From contig NZ_JAEAGO010000004.1 in assembly GCF_016464625.1 (NCBI RefSeq), forward strand, positions 62,001-126,000: a stretch of DNA of 64,000 nucleotides, in the 5' to 3' direction. The stretch's first letter is position 1. Each line of letters begins with the position of its first letter. Both the position numbers and the translations under genes were made by a program. This document shows positions 42,263-50,686 of the stretch, in pieces. The DNA is from Penaeicola halotolerans (GTDB lineage: Bacteria; Bacteroidota; Bacteroidia; Cytophagales; Cyclobacteriaceae). The notes beneath the pieces were generated by a model. The model searched no databases and had not been told where the DNA came from. It worked only from the letters and a program-made list of their open reading frames with translations.

Positions 42263-43078
42263 ATGCGATACTTCATCATATGTGTTATCTTCCTTAGTAC
42301 GCTCACAAATAATGTGATGGCGCAAGTAGTGGCATTGCCTGCTGGTGCTTTAGCTTTTTCTAGTGAGCATGAAGAAAGGCTATTTAAGTCTGATGATGAT
42401 GTGTTTGCCTTGATGACTGCACTACATGCTGAGCCTTCACTCAATAATCAATCATGGCAAAAGCTGCTTCACACACTAGATAAGAAATCAAAGAAGAAAC
42501 ACTATCAAGAGTGGTTTGTACAGCAAATATTTTATCAGAGTCACAGGCAGCTATTGAAGACCTATGAGAAACATGCAACTTTCAATGATGTGCTGACTTC
42601 AGGCACTTATGACTGTGTGAGTGGAAGTGCTGTTCTTGGGCTTTTGCTAGATCGATATGGTTTTGAACATCAAGTAGTAGAGACAGATTATCATGTGTTT
42701 ATCAAACTAGATATCGGTGAGAAGACGATTGTTTTGGAGAGCACAGAACCTTTGCATGGCTTTATTTCAGATCAAAATAGTGTTGATAAATTTTTGCAAA
42801 GCTTCAAAGAAGCTGCTCCTGTCGCTCAGACAGACCTAAAAATAGAATTGGGAAGCTTACTTAATTCAGAGAATGGAAAGTCAATTTATAACGAGATAGG
42901 CATTCATCAACTCGCTGGCTTACAATATTACAATGACGCTGTTTATCTTTTTAACCAAGAGTCTTATGAGCTCTGCTACAGACAGCTAGTCAAAGCAGCC
43001 GTACTTTATCCTTCCAAAAGAATTTTGAAATTTAGAGACTTGATGGAAAAGCTGAGGGCTATCCAAGAGGATGATTAA
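42263..43078 (+). CDS. Secreted protein with transglutaminase-like cysteine protease features
   Basis: I do not recognise a named family with certainty. The 271-residue protein has a signal peptide (to about residue 20, NNVMAQ). The central part looks like a transglutaminase/papain-like core: a Cys at the start of a helix in GTYDCVSGSAVLGLLL (Cys118), a His on a strand in ETDYHVFIKL (His144) and an acidic residue in VLESTEP (Glu159), spaced as in that fold. The C-terminal part is helical (YNQESYELCYRQLVKAA-like, TPR-type). No neighbour in this window explains its role. A terminator follows. The enzymatic assignment is inference. Confidence 0.65.
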   Translation: MRYFIICVIFLSTLTNNVMAQVVALPAGALAFSSEHEERLFKSDDDVFALMTALHAEPSLNNQSWQKLLHTLDKKSKKKHYQEWFVQQIFYQSHRQLLKTYEKHATFNDVLTSGTYDCVSGSAVLGLLLDRYGFEHQVVETDYHVFIKLDIGEKTIVLESTEPLHGFISDQNSVDKFLQSFKEAAPVAQTDLKIELGSLLNSENGKSIYNEIGIHQLAGLQYYNDAVYLFNQESYELCYRQLVKAAVLYPSKRILKFRDLMEKLRAIQEDD

Positions 43079-43084
43079 GAGCAT

Positions 43085-43113
43085 AAAAAAACCGAGTGGA
43101 AACCCGGTTTTTT
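43085..43113. terminator. Bidirectional terminator between the transglutaminase-like gene and murA
   Basis: Arms AAAAAAACCG and CGGTTTTTT (43085-43094 and 43105-43113) form a stem with A and T runs on either side and a 10-base loop, so both converging genes can use it. Confidence 0.78.
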
Positions 43114-43118
43114 CATTT

Positions 43119-44426
43119 TTAGTCTATTCTGACGATATCTGCTCCTAGTGCATTGAGTCTTTGGTCAATGTATTGATAGCCTCTATCTATCTGCTCCACA
43201 TTGTCTATTACTGAAGTGCCTTCAGCTGACATGGCTGCGATCAAGAGTGATACGCCTGCACGAATGTCGGGAGAGGTCATTCGGATTCCTCTTAGTGGAT
43301 ATTTTCTATCAAGCCCGATGACTGTGGCTCTATGAGGATCACAAAGTATGATCTGTGCACCCATATCGATGAGCTTATCTACAAAGAAGAGTCTACTCTC
43401 AAACATTTTCTGATGGACAAGTACAGTACCTTTAGCTTGAGTAGCGACTACCAATACAATGCTAAGTAGATCAGGTGTAAAACCAGGCCATATCGCATCA
43501 GCAATGGTCAAAATTGAGCCATCTATGAAAGTCTCGATTTCATATTTCTTCTGTGCTGGGATGAAGATATCGTCTCCTCTAAACTCCATCTTAATTCCTA
43601 ATCTTTGAAAGATCTCAGGGATGATGCCTAATTGGTCAATTCTACAATCTTTGATCGTAATCTCAGATTGTGTCATAGCAGCTAAGCCGATAAAAGAGCC
43701 GATCTCGATCATATCAGGAAGCATGGTGTGTACTGTGCCTCCAAGTTTTTTGACACCTTCTATATGGAGTAAGTTAGAGCCCACACCAGTGATTTTTGCC
43801 CCCATATCGATGAGCATACGGCAGAGTTGCTGTATGTAAGGTTCGCAGGCAGCATTGTAGATACTCGTCTTACCTTCTGCCATGACGGCTGCCATGATGA
43901 TGTTGGCTGTGCCTGTCACAGAGGCTTCATCTAGTAGCATGTAGCACCCTACTAGTTTAGAACCATCTATGTTATAGATTTCTGATTTGCTGTCATAGTT
44001 AAATTTAGCTCCAAGCTTTTGGAAACCAGCAAAGTGAGTATCTAGTCTTCTACGACCGATTTTGTCCCCTCCTGGTTTTGAAAGTTTCCCTTTGCCAAAC
44101 CTAGCTAGTAGTGGACCTAGTATCATGACGGAGCCTCTCAGAGAGGAAGCTTTAGTATTGAATTCTTCAGAATCCAAATAGTCCATATTGACATTGGCTG
44201 CGTTGAATGTATAGCTTTCTGGGCCAGCTTTAGTCACTTTGACGCCCATAGATTGTAGCAAGTCTATGAGTTTATTGACATCTCTGATGTTGGGGATTTT
44301 GTTGATAGTGACATCTTGGTCAGTCAGCAATACAGCGCAGATTACTTGCAGCGCTTCATTTTTGGCACCTTGTGGGATGATTTCTCCTTTTAGCTGTGTG
44401 CCGCCTTTGATACGAAATGAAGACAT
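43119..44426 (-). CDS. murA: UDP-N-acetylglucosamine 1-carboxyvinyltransferase with Asp at the fosfomycin-target position
   Basis: MurA transfers enolpyruvate from PEP to UDP-GlcNAc, the first committed step of peptidoglycan synthesis in the cytoplasm. The 435-residue protein starts MSSFRIKGGTQLKGEI and contains the conserved KNEALQVICAVLL, GPLLARFGKG and DIRAGVSLLIAAM blocks. The catalytic loop that in E. coli reads PGGC (Cys115, the residue alkylated by fosfomycin) reads PGGDKIGRRRLDTH here, with Asp121. This Cys-to-Asp form occurs naturally in Mycobacterium tuberculosis and others and confers fosfomycin insensitivity while keeping activity. The DUF4290 gene abuts directly upstream. Confidence 0.96.
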   Translation of the reverse strand: MSSFRIKGGTQLKGEIIPQGAKNEALQVICAVLLTDQDVTINKIPNIRDVNKLIDLLQSMGVKVTKAGPESYTFNAANVNMDYLDSEEFNTKASSLRGSVMILGPLLARFGKGKLSKPGGDKIGRRRLDTHFAGFQKLGAKFNYDSKSEIYNIDGSKLVGCYMLLDEASVTGTANIIMAAVMAEGKTSIYNAACEPYIQQLCRMLIDMGAKITGVGSNLLHIEGVKKLGGTVHTMLPDMIEIGSFIGLAAMTQSEITIKDCRIDQLGIIPEIFQRLGIKMEFRGDDIFIPAQKKYEIETFIDGSILTIADAIWPGFTPDLLSIVLVVATQAKGTVLVHQKMFESRLFFVDKLIDMGAQIILCDPHRATVIGLDRKYPLRGIRMTSPDIRAGVSLLIAAMSAEGTSVIDNVEQIDRGYQYIDQRLNALGADIVRID

Positions 44427-45089
44427 TTAGTTCTTTCTCTTTTTAAAGTTGTTGTTTCTTCTGTTGTTATTTCCTCTATTGTTTTGTTTGGGTCTATTAT
44501 TTTCTTTTTCAGGAGAGCTAAATTCTCTAGCACGATTGATTCCGCCATCAAAGAGTCCATTGTTCATGAGCTTATTGAGGTCGATTTTCAATTTGTTGCC
44601 AGTCATTTCTTTGATGTTTTCGATGATCACGTTCTCATCAAAATTATCTCTGTTCCAAGTGGCATGGAAGCTTTTCATCAATCTTCCAATGTAAATAATG
44701 GCCTGCTCTTGCTCTTCTAGGTCTTCGATTTCTATAGCTTTTTGGATCAATAGCTCTACATTTTTTCCATAGTGCTTAAACTTCAATCTGCCTTCCGAAT
44801 AAGGTACAGGTTGAGGTTTTTTGCCAAGGAGTTCTTTCTCAGGCATAGGAAAAGGACTGTCTACATCAAGTGAAAAATTAGACATGATGAAAAGGTCATC
44901 CCAAAGTTTTTGATCGTTTTCAGATTTTAATTGTGGATTGAGCTGCTTCATGAGCTCCACTAGTGTGTACGCATACTCTGTGCGCTTCTCTTTTTCAGGA
45001 ACTGTCAAGACATAGTCTACCAGTTTCTGCATATTCCTTCCGTACTCTTTCAAAATTAGATTGTGTTTATTTTGTACATGATCTGCCAT
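44427..45089 (-). CDS. DUF4290 family protein
   Basis: This 220-residue protein is soluble and begins with a helical region (about 1-160, including LKEYGRNMQKLVDYVL and EDLEEQEQAIIYIGRLMK). It ends with an Arg-Asn-rich basic tail of low complexity (NNRRNNNFKKRKN type). The N-terminal part matches DUF4290, a family of unknown function limited to Bacteroidota and regularly found next to murA. The stop codon abuts the murA ATG with no spacing. The basic tail suggests RNA or membrane binding, but that is inference. Confidence 0.83.
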   Translation of the reverse strand: MADHVQNKHNLILKEYGRNMQKLVDYVLTVPEKEKRTEYAYTLVELMKQLNPQLKSENDQKLWDDLFIMSNFSLDVDSPFPMPEKELLGKKPQPVPYSEGRLKFKHYGKNVELLIQKAIEIEDLEEQEQAIIYIGRLMKSFHATWNRDNFDENVIIENIKEMTGNKLKIDLNKLMNNGLFDGGINRAREFSSPEKENNRPKQNNRGNNNRRNNNFKKRKN

Positions 45090-45160
45090 GGCTGATAGAT
45101 TTTTAGCTACACGTACTCAATTTAGCAAAAATTTAAGTACATCACTATCAGCGGGCTAAC

Positions 45161-47410
45161 TTATTCTATGATGCGTAGTTTGGCAAAACTTAGCAATAGG
45201 GTTTTCTCACCAAATTTCTCAAAGTTAATACTTGCTTTTCGGTTTGCGCCATCTGTATCGACATTATTTACAGATCCGAAGCCAAATTTCGGATGTTCGA
45301 CTCTCTGGCCAGCTTGTAGATGAGAAGTATCACTGGCTTTAAAGTTAGGATCAGGCACATGCGTGACAGCTTGTGGTTTTACACGGTTGACTGGAGTTTT
45401 GAGACCAATGAAAGCACTTCCTTCACGTTTATAGTGCATACTCCCTACAGGCTCAGATGTGCTGATGCGTTTATTTACTTTGATGCACATAGGATCTACT
45501 TCTTCTAGAAACCTGCTCGGCTCGCAATTGAGTAGCCTGCCAAATCTATAACGTGTAAGCGCATAGGTATAATACAACTTCTCCATAGCTCTCGTAGAGG
45601 CTACGTAGAAAAGTCTTCGTTCCTCCTCTAAATCATCTCGGCTATTCATCATCATCTGTGATGGAAATAGGTCTTCTTCTAATCCTACTACAAATACATG
45701 CTTGAATTCTAGTCCTTTGGCTGAGTGAATGGTCATCAATGTGACGGCATCTTGCGTATCGTCATCTCGATCTCTATCCGTGAGTAGGGCGATCTCTTGA
45801 AGAAAAGCTCCCATGGACTTGTCCTCGTTTTCTGGATTGTCTACAAATTCTTTGATGGCATTGAGTAGTTCTTGGACGTTTTCATATCGGTTGAGTCCCT
45901 CGATGGTTTTATCATCGTAGAGTTCTTTGAGCAAGCCTGAATTTTTGGCTACGGTGGAAGCTGCTTCAAAGGCATCTTTTCTTTCTACTTCTATTTTGAA
46001 GCTTTTGATCAAAGTAGTGAAGTCCGCTACAGTATTGATCGCACGACCACTTAGAAATGCATCAGAATTATTGATCACTTCCCAGATACTGATATCATGT
46101 TCATAGGCTGCTACGATGATTTTATCTACTGTACTATCTCCAATGCCTCTTTTTGGAAAATTGATGATGCGTTTGAATGCTTCTTCATCATTGTGGTTGA
46201 CGATATAGCGTAGATAGGCTAGGAGATCCTTGATTTCTTTCCTTTGATAGAAAGATAGTCCACCCACTATCTTATAGTGAATGTTCATTTTTCGTAGGGC
46301 TTCTTCCATCGCTCTCGACTGAGAGTTTGTTCGATAGAGGATTGCAAAATCACTATTGTTGAGTTTGAGGTTGTTCTTTACTTCAAAAATGGTAGTCGCT
46401 ACTAGTCTACCTTCTTCATTGTCTGAAGCGGCTTTGATGAGTTCTATTTGTTCTCCTTCATCATTGGCTGTCCAGACACTCTTTTTGAGTTGGCCTTTGT
46501 TTTTACTAATGATAGAGTTAGCAGCTTGGACGATATTTTTTGATGATCTGTAGTTTTGCTCTAGCTTGACTGTAGTCAAGTCAGGGAAATCCTTTTCAAA
46601 ATTGAGGATATTTTGGATGTCAGCTCCTCTAAAAGCATAGATGCTTTGAGCGTCATCTCCTACTACGCAGATATTTCTACGGACAGCAGCCAGCTTTTTA
46701 GTGATGAGATACTGAGAGACGTTGGTGTCTTGAAACTCATCTACCATGACATAGTGAAAGCGCTGTTGATATTTGTAAAGCACCTCTGGGAAATCTCTAA
46801 AGAGAACATTAGTGTTAAATAGCAAGTCATCAAAATCCATAGCGCCTGCTTTGAAGCAACGCTTCTGATAGGTCTCATAGATAGCACCCATCTTGGGCTT
46901 CATGGCTGCATCATCATCAGCTTTGATAAAAGGGTCATTTTGATATTCTTGCCAACCGATGAGTCTATTTTTAGCGCCAGATATTCTGCTGAGTACTGTA
47001 TTGGCTTTATATACTTTATCGTCTAAGCCCATTTCTTTGACCACACTTCTGATCAAAGACTTAGAGTCGTCTGTGTCGTAGATGGTAAAATTGCTCGGGT
47101 AACCTATCTTTTCAGCTTCTGCACGAAGGATTCTAGCGAATACGGAGTGGAAAGTGCCCATCCATAGATTTCTAGCTTCTACACCGACTACTCTTTCGAT
47201 TCGTTGGCGCATTTCGTTAGCAGCCTTATTGGTGAAGGTGAGTGCTAGTATGTGAAAAGGATCTACTTGTTCCTCATGCATCAGGTGTGCGATACGAGAG
47301 GTGAGTACTCTTGTTTTGCCTGAACCCGCACCTGCTATGATCATCAGCGGACCTTCTGTCGTAGTGACCGCTCTCCTCTGGGGTTCATTCAATTCACTCA
47401 AATAATTCAT
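45161..47410 (-). CDS. pcrA: UvrD/PcrA-type DNA helicase
   Basis: This superfamily 1A helicase unwinds DNA in nucleotide excision repair and replication restart. In the 749-residue protein motif I (GAGSGKT) is near residue 29, motif II appears as VDEFQDTN, motif III as VVGDDAQSIYAFRGA, motif IV as LEQNYRSS, motif V as LMTIHSAKGLEFKHVF and motif VI as VASTRAMEKLYYTYA. The C-terminal tail ends in the Tudor-like GQRVEHPKFGFGSV element seen in PcrA proteins. The gene is alone on the minus strand; about 120 bases separate it from the acyltransferase upstream. Confidence 0.95.
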   Translation of the reverse strand: MNYLSELNEPQRRAVTTTEGPLMIIAGAGSGKTRVLTSRIAHLMHEEQVDPFHILALTFTNKAANEMRQRIERVVGVEARNLWMGTFHSVFARILRAEAEKIGYPSNFTIYDTDDSKSLIRSVVKEMGLDDKVYKANTVLSRISGAKNRLIGWQEYQNDPFIKADDDAAMKPKMGAIYETYQKRCFKAGAMDFDDLLFNTNVLFRDFPEVLYKYQQRFHYVMVDEFQDTNVSQYLITKKLAAVRRNICVVGDDAQSIYAFRGADIQNILNFEKDFPDLTTVKLEQNYRSSKNIVQAANSIISKNKGQLKKSVWTANDEGEQIELIKAASDNEEGRLVATTIFEVKNNLKLNNSDFAILYRTNSQSRAMEEALRKMNIHYKIVGGLSFYQRKEIKDLLAYLRYIVNHNDEEAFKRIINFPKRGIGDSTVDKIIVAAYEHDISIWEVINNSDAFLSGRAINTVADFTTLIKSFKIEVERKDAFEAASTVAKNSGLLKELYDDKTIEGLNRYENVQELLNAIKEFVDNPENEDKSMGAFLQEIALLTDRDRDDDTQDAVTLMTIHSAKGLEFKHVFVVGLEEDLFPSQMMMNSRDDLEEERRLFYVASTRAMEKLYYTYALTRYRFGRLLNCEPSRFLEEVDPMCIKVNKRISTSEPVGSMHYKREGSAFIGLKTPVNRVKPQAVTHVPDPNFKASDTSHLQAGQRVEHPKFGFGSVNNVDTDGANRKASINFEKFGEKTLLLSFAKLRIIE

Positions 47411-47533
47411 TCGCTTTTTCCTTTTCTACCTCTTTTGATTCAAGATCAAAATTAAGTTTAATAATACAAATTGGCATTAAAATATCCTTAGAATTCACCT
47501 GTTTCTGAGGGGAGTCGCATAGTTGCTAGTCTC

Positions 47534-48385
47534 TCAAGCTTCTGCGGGCCTACTGTGCTTCCAGCGCTTGTGAGACCAAAGCCAGTCAGAAGGGCTTTCT
47601 TGGATATTGGCTTCTAGATGGGTAACAAATGCATCAATGATCGCGTGTTTTTTTTGATCGTATGGTGGTGCCGCTAATGGTATTATTTTACAGACATAGT
47701 GACCTCTCTTCACTCTTTTGATATGACTGTAAAATACTGGATAGTCAAACTTGTAGGCTATTTTCTCAGCTCCTTCAAACATCTGCGTGTCTTGGTTTAG
47801 CAAGGTGGTCCAATAGCCTAGTTGTGCTCTCTTGGGTCTTTGATCGGCCACTAAGGCAATCACTCTTGGGATATTTTTCTTTTTGATGAGTTCACGCATG
47901 AGGTCATGCTTCTCTATCAGATAGGCTCCAAATTTACCTCGTAGTTTACGCATCACTTGGTCAAAAAAATCACTTCGAACTCTCATGTAAATGCCATCTG
48001 CATGAGGGCTGACGTTAGCGGTGAAGCCTGTAAGCTGCCACTCCCAATTACCCAGATGAGAAGTAGTCAATACCACCGATTGACCTTGCCCTATAAGGTC
48101 TGTCATTAAGTGCGCATCTTCAAATTTGATTCTTTTATCGAGTTCTGCTGAAGAGATACTGGCCAGCTTCAGTGTCTCTACGATAGTATCCATGAAGTTT
48201 CGATAAAAATCTCTTTTGATTTTTTTAATTTCCACTTCTGACTTTTCAGGGAAAGCTTTTTTCAAATTTTTATAGACAATTTTGCTCCTGTAGCGGATCA
48301 CATCACTAGCGATGAAAGCCAAAAGATCGGCTATCAAATAGAGTAAGAAAAATGGTAATAAAGAGACTATTCTGATAAAAAACAT
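47534..48385 (-). CDS. Lysophospholipid/lipid A acyltransferase, LpxL/HtrB-like
   Basis: This 283-residue inner membrane enzyme has a hydrophobic N-terminus (about 5-25) and the catalytic H-x4-D/E motif in TSHLGNWEWQ (about residues 109-118). The RPKRAQLGYWTTLLNQDT block downstream is typical of the LpxL/HtrB family of lipid A late acyltransferases. The C-terminus SPSDWLWSHKRWKHSRP is also characteristic. The acceptor (lipid A or another lipid) is inferred. It is divergent from the SigR-like sigma gene with 138 bases between the starts. Confidence 0.9.
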   Translation of the reverse strand: MFFIRIVSLLPFFLLYLIADLLAFIASDVIRYRSKIVYKNLKKAFPEKSEVEIKKIKRDFYRNFMDTIVETLKLASISSAELDKRIKFEDAHLMTDLIGQGQSVVLTTSHLGNWEWQLTGFTANVSPHADGIYMRVRSDFFDQVMRKLRGKFGAYLIEKHDLMRELIKKKNIPRVIALVADQRPKRAQLGYWTTLLNQDTQMFEGAEKIAYKFDYPVFYSHIKRVKRGHYVCKIIPLAAPPYDQKKHAIIDAFVTHLEANIQESPSDWLWSHKRWKHSRPAEA

Positions 48386-48409
48386 GTAGGCCTTGGTGAC
48401 GTTATGTAT

Positions 48410-48518
48410 AAGAGAAACTTCTCTTCGTGTTTTTTCGTTTTTGAAGCTTCAAAATAAATATAAATAGGTGAGTATTTTCACCCATCTATCGATAATTATA
48501 AGGGATTTATTATTTTTG
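48410..48518. promoter_or_regulatory. Divergent control region with stacked inverted repeats
   Basis: Three inverted repeats lie between the acyltransferase gene and the SigR-like gene: AAGAGAA/TTCTCTT (48410-48425), a perfect 16-base palindrome TTTTGAAGCTTCAAAA (48439-48454) and GGTGA/TCACC (48467-48482). A -7-like box TATTTTTG (48511-48518) sits 5 bases before the sigma ATG, which would give a nearly leaderless message, but its -33 box is not seen. Confidence 0.45.
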
Positions 48519-48523
48519 AACTT

Positions 48524-49105
48524 ATGTCAGATAATCCAAGACAAGAATATAGCGAGCAAGAAGCCGCTCAGGTGTTTGATGAGGAGTTTATGCCTCATAT
48601 AGATGCTATGTACAATTTTGCTTATCGTCTGACATTTGATGAAGACGAGGCCAAAGATTTGGTGCAAGAGACTTATTTGAAGGCTTTTAGGTTTATCAAC
48701 TCCTTTCAACAAGGAACTAACGCCAAAGCGTGGTTGTTCCGCATACTGAAAAACAGCTTTATAAACGATTTCAGAAAAAAGAGTAAACAACCTGCAAAGG
48801 TTGACTACCAAGAAGTAGAGACTTACTATAACTCTGATGATGTTGATTTTAAAGGAACATCAGATCTGAGAGTCGATACTGTAAAAGATATGCTTGGAGA
48901 TGAGATCTCTAATGCACTGAACTCACTTGCTGTTGATTTTAGGACGGTGATCATACTGTGTGATCTAGAAGGATTTACGTATGAGGAGATGGCTAAGATC
49001 CTAGATATACCGATAGGTACGGTAAGATCAAGACTTCATAGAGCTAGGAATTTACTGAAAGACAAGTTACGCTCCTATGCACAGTCCATGGGGTATGACA
49101 ATTAA
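48524..49105 (+). CDS. ECF sigma factor, SigR/SigH-like (thiol-stress type)
   Basis: This 193-residue group IV sigma factor shows region 2 with FDEEFMPHIDAMYNFAYRLT, DEAKDLVQETYLKAFRFI and GTNAKAWLFRILKNSFIN, and region 4 with LCDLEGFTYEEMAKILDI and PIGTVRSRLHRARNLL. Phrases such as EFMPHIDAMY, DLVQETYLKA and the FRKK after region 2 are close to actinobacterial SigR and SigH, which control the response to disulfide stress. It is followed by a gene resembling RsrA, the redox-sensing anti-sigma factor, and then gmk and nadD, so the four probably form an operon. Control of thiol stress genes is inferred from these similarities. Confidence 0.88.
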   Translation: MSDNPRQEYSEQEAAQVFDEEFMPHIDAMYNFAYRLTFDEDEAKDLVQETYLKAFRFINSFQQGTNAKAWLFRILKNSFINDFRKKSKQPAKVDYQEVETYYNSDDVDFKGTSDLRVDTVKDMLGDEISNALNSLAVDFRTVIILCDLEGFTYEEMAKILDIPIGTVRSRLHRARNLLKDKLRSYAQSMGYDN

Positions 49106-49128
49106 TAAAGATAGAGATTAAGACTGTT

Positions 49129-49395
49129 ATGGAAAAAGAACCTACAAACGGAGAGAAGAAGTTGACCTGTGGAGATAAGGCAGCTTGTATGCAGCTTTTG
49201 GAGATGATCCTAGATGGGCAGGCAGATGACGATCAGTGCGCACAGCTCGAGTCTAAGTTAGAGAAGTGCTTACCATGTTTTGAGTACTATCACTTAGAAA
49301 AAACGATCAGGGAAGTGATGAAGAGCAAATGTACCAACAAAGAAGTACCCAAAGATCTGCTGAGTAATATCAGAGAAATCATCGCCAAGGCATAA
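49129..49395 (+). CDS. RsrA-like zinc/thiol anti-sigma factor
   Basis: This 88-residue cytoplasmic protein aligns with Rsr[13 protein letters not shown] (Cys20) matches the CSEVLDHLYEFLD region with Cys11, and [16 protein letters not shown] (Cys47, Cys50) matches HFEECSPCLEKYGLEQ with Cys41 and Cys44. The tail [15 protein letters not shown] matches the end of RsrA. In RsrA these cysteines and His37 hold zinc; oxidation to a disulfide releases the sigma factor. Here the position of that His is Lys43, though His55 and Cys14, Cys37 and Cys68 could contribute. It is 24 bases after the sigma gene. Redox sensing is inferred by homology. Confidence 0.82.
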   Translation: MEKEPTNGEKKLTCGDKAACMQLLEMILDGQADDDQCAQLESKLEKCLPCFEYYHLEKTIREVMKSKCTNKEVPKDLLSNIREIIAKA

Positions 49396-49405
49396 GAAGC
49401 ACTTC

Positions 49406-49984
49406 ATGAATAAAGGAAAAGCCATTATATTTTCCGCACCATCTGGTTCGGGTAAAACTACTATCGTAAAACATCTACTTCAAGCGCATCCTGATAAATT
49501 CGGATTCTCTATCTCCGCATGTACTCGGGACAAAAGAGGTCGCTCTGAAGAAAATGGAAAAGACTATTACTTTTTATCAATAGACGAATTCAAACAAAAG
49601 ATCAATGAAGACGCCTTTGTAGAGTGGGAAGAAGTCTATGAAGGGAATTTTTATGGTACGTTGAAGGCAGAGGTGCAGAGAATATGGGATCAAGGTAAAG
49701 CAGTACTATTCGATGTAGATGTCAAGGGAGGTGTAAATCTTAAAAAGTACTTTGGTGATGATGCATTGGCAATTTTTGTCAAAGTTCCTAGTGAAGAAGT
49801 CCTCAAAGAAAGACTTCGAGATAGAAATACAGAATCTGAAGATAGCCTTTCAAAGAGGCTTTATAAAGCTAAGTTTGAGATGACCTTTGAGGATAAATTT
49901 GATACTACACTACTCAATGAAGACCTCAGTCAGTCACTTCTCAAAGCAGAACAGTTGATTGATGATTTCATCCAAAAGGGCTGA
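49406..49984 (+). CDS. gmk: Guanylate kinase
   Basis: Guanylate kinase phosphorylates GMP to GDP with ATP. The 192-residue protein starts with the P-loop [10 protein letters not shown] (about 10-19), followed by the GMP-binding [20 protein letters not shown] region (about 37-56) and the VFVEW-like [12 protein letters not shown] block. The lid and C-terminus are normal. It lies 10 bases after the anti-sigma gene and 3 bases before nadD, so it may be induced along with the stress regulators. The usual neighbour yicC is not seen here. Confidence 0.96.
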   Translation: MNKGKAIIFSAPSGSGKTTIVKHLLQAHPDKFGFSISACTRDKRGRSEENGKDYYFLSIDEFKQKINEDAFVEWEEVYEGNFYGTLKAEVQRIWDQGKAVLFDVDVKGGVNLKKYFGDDALAIFVKVPSEEVLKERLRDRNTESEDSLSKRLYKAKFEMTFEDKFDTTLLNEDLSQSLLKAEQLIDDFIQKG

Positions 49985-49987
49985 ACA

Positions 49988-50560
49988 GTGAAAGTAGGGT
50001 TATTTTTTGGTTCGTTCAATCCTATCCATATCGGTCATTTAGCGATCGCAGAAGCGATGATATCTTTGAGTGATTTAGATGAAATCTGGTTTGTAGTTTC
50101 CCCCCAGAACCCCTTCAAAAGTAGTAAATCACTTCTACACGAATTTGATAGACTCAAAATGGTAGAGTTGGCTATTGAAGATAATTTTCACTTCAAAGCA
50201 ACAGATGTAGAATTTCACATGCCAAAACCCAGCTATACGGTAGATACATTAGCTTATTTGGTAGATAAGCATCCTCAGCATCACTTTTCGCTTATCATGG
50301 GAAGTGATAACCTTTCACATTTTCATAAGTGGAAAAATCATGAGCAAATCTTAGCGCAACACGAACTCTACATCTATCCAAGGCCGGAAAATAAAGATCA
50401 TCAATTTGAAAATCACCCTCAGATACATTGGGTGGAGGCACCAATGATGGATATATCAGCGACTTATATTCGACAGATGATTCAATCTCAGAAATCTGTT
50501 AAATACCTGCTTCAAGAGTCAGTGATTGCTTACATCGAGGATAAGAAGCTTTATTGGTAA
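49988..50560 (+). CDS. nadD: Nicotinate-nucleotide adenylyltransferase
   Basis: NadD joins nicotinate mononucleotide to AMP in NAD synthesis. The start is a GTG three bases after the gmk stop, giving MKVGLFFGSFNPIHIGHL with the GxFxPxHxGH nucleotidyltransferase signature. Further motifs are the SPQNPFK segment and the C-terminal ISATYIR (the ISxTxIR motif). At 190 residues the length is normal. Coupling of gmk and nadD to a thiol-stress sigma pair suggests nucleotide and redox cofactor supply are co-regulated, which is inference. Confidence 0.95.
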   Translation: MKVGLFFGSFNPIHIGHLAIAEAMISLSDLDEIWFVVSPQNPFKSSKSLLHEFDRLKMVELAIEDNFHFKATDVEFHMPKPSYTVDTLAYLVDKHPQHHFSLIMGSDNLSHFHKWKNHEQILAQHELYIYPRPENKDHQFENHPQIHWVEAPMMDISATYIRQMIQSQKSVKYLLQESVIAYIEDKKLYW

Positions 50561-50686
50561 TTATTGAGCCTGATCAAGGTCTTTTTCTAACATTTTTTAA
50601 CTTCTTTTATTGATATTTCGTTGTTAGTTTTACTTTCAAGGCAACCTATTTCACTCTTTTTGCATCTTACTATAAACTCGTTATTT

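Noticed and set aside
43085-43113. Possible small RNA at the murA-side hairpin
   Set aside because: The hairpin with A and T flanks is explained as a shared terminator.
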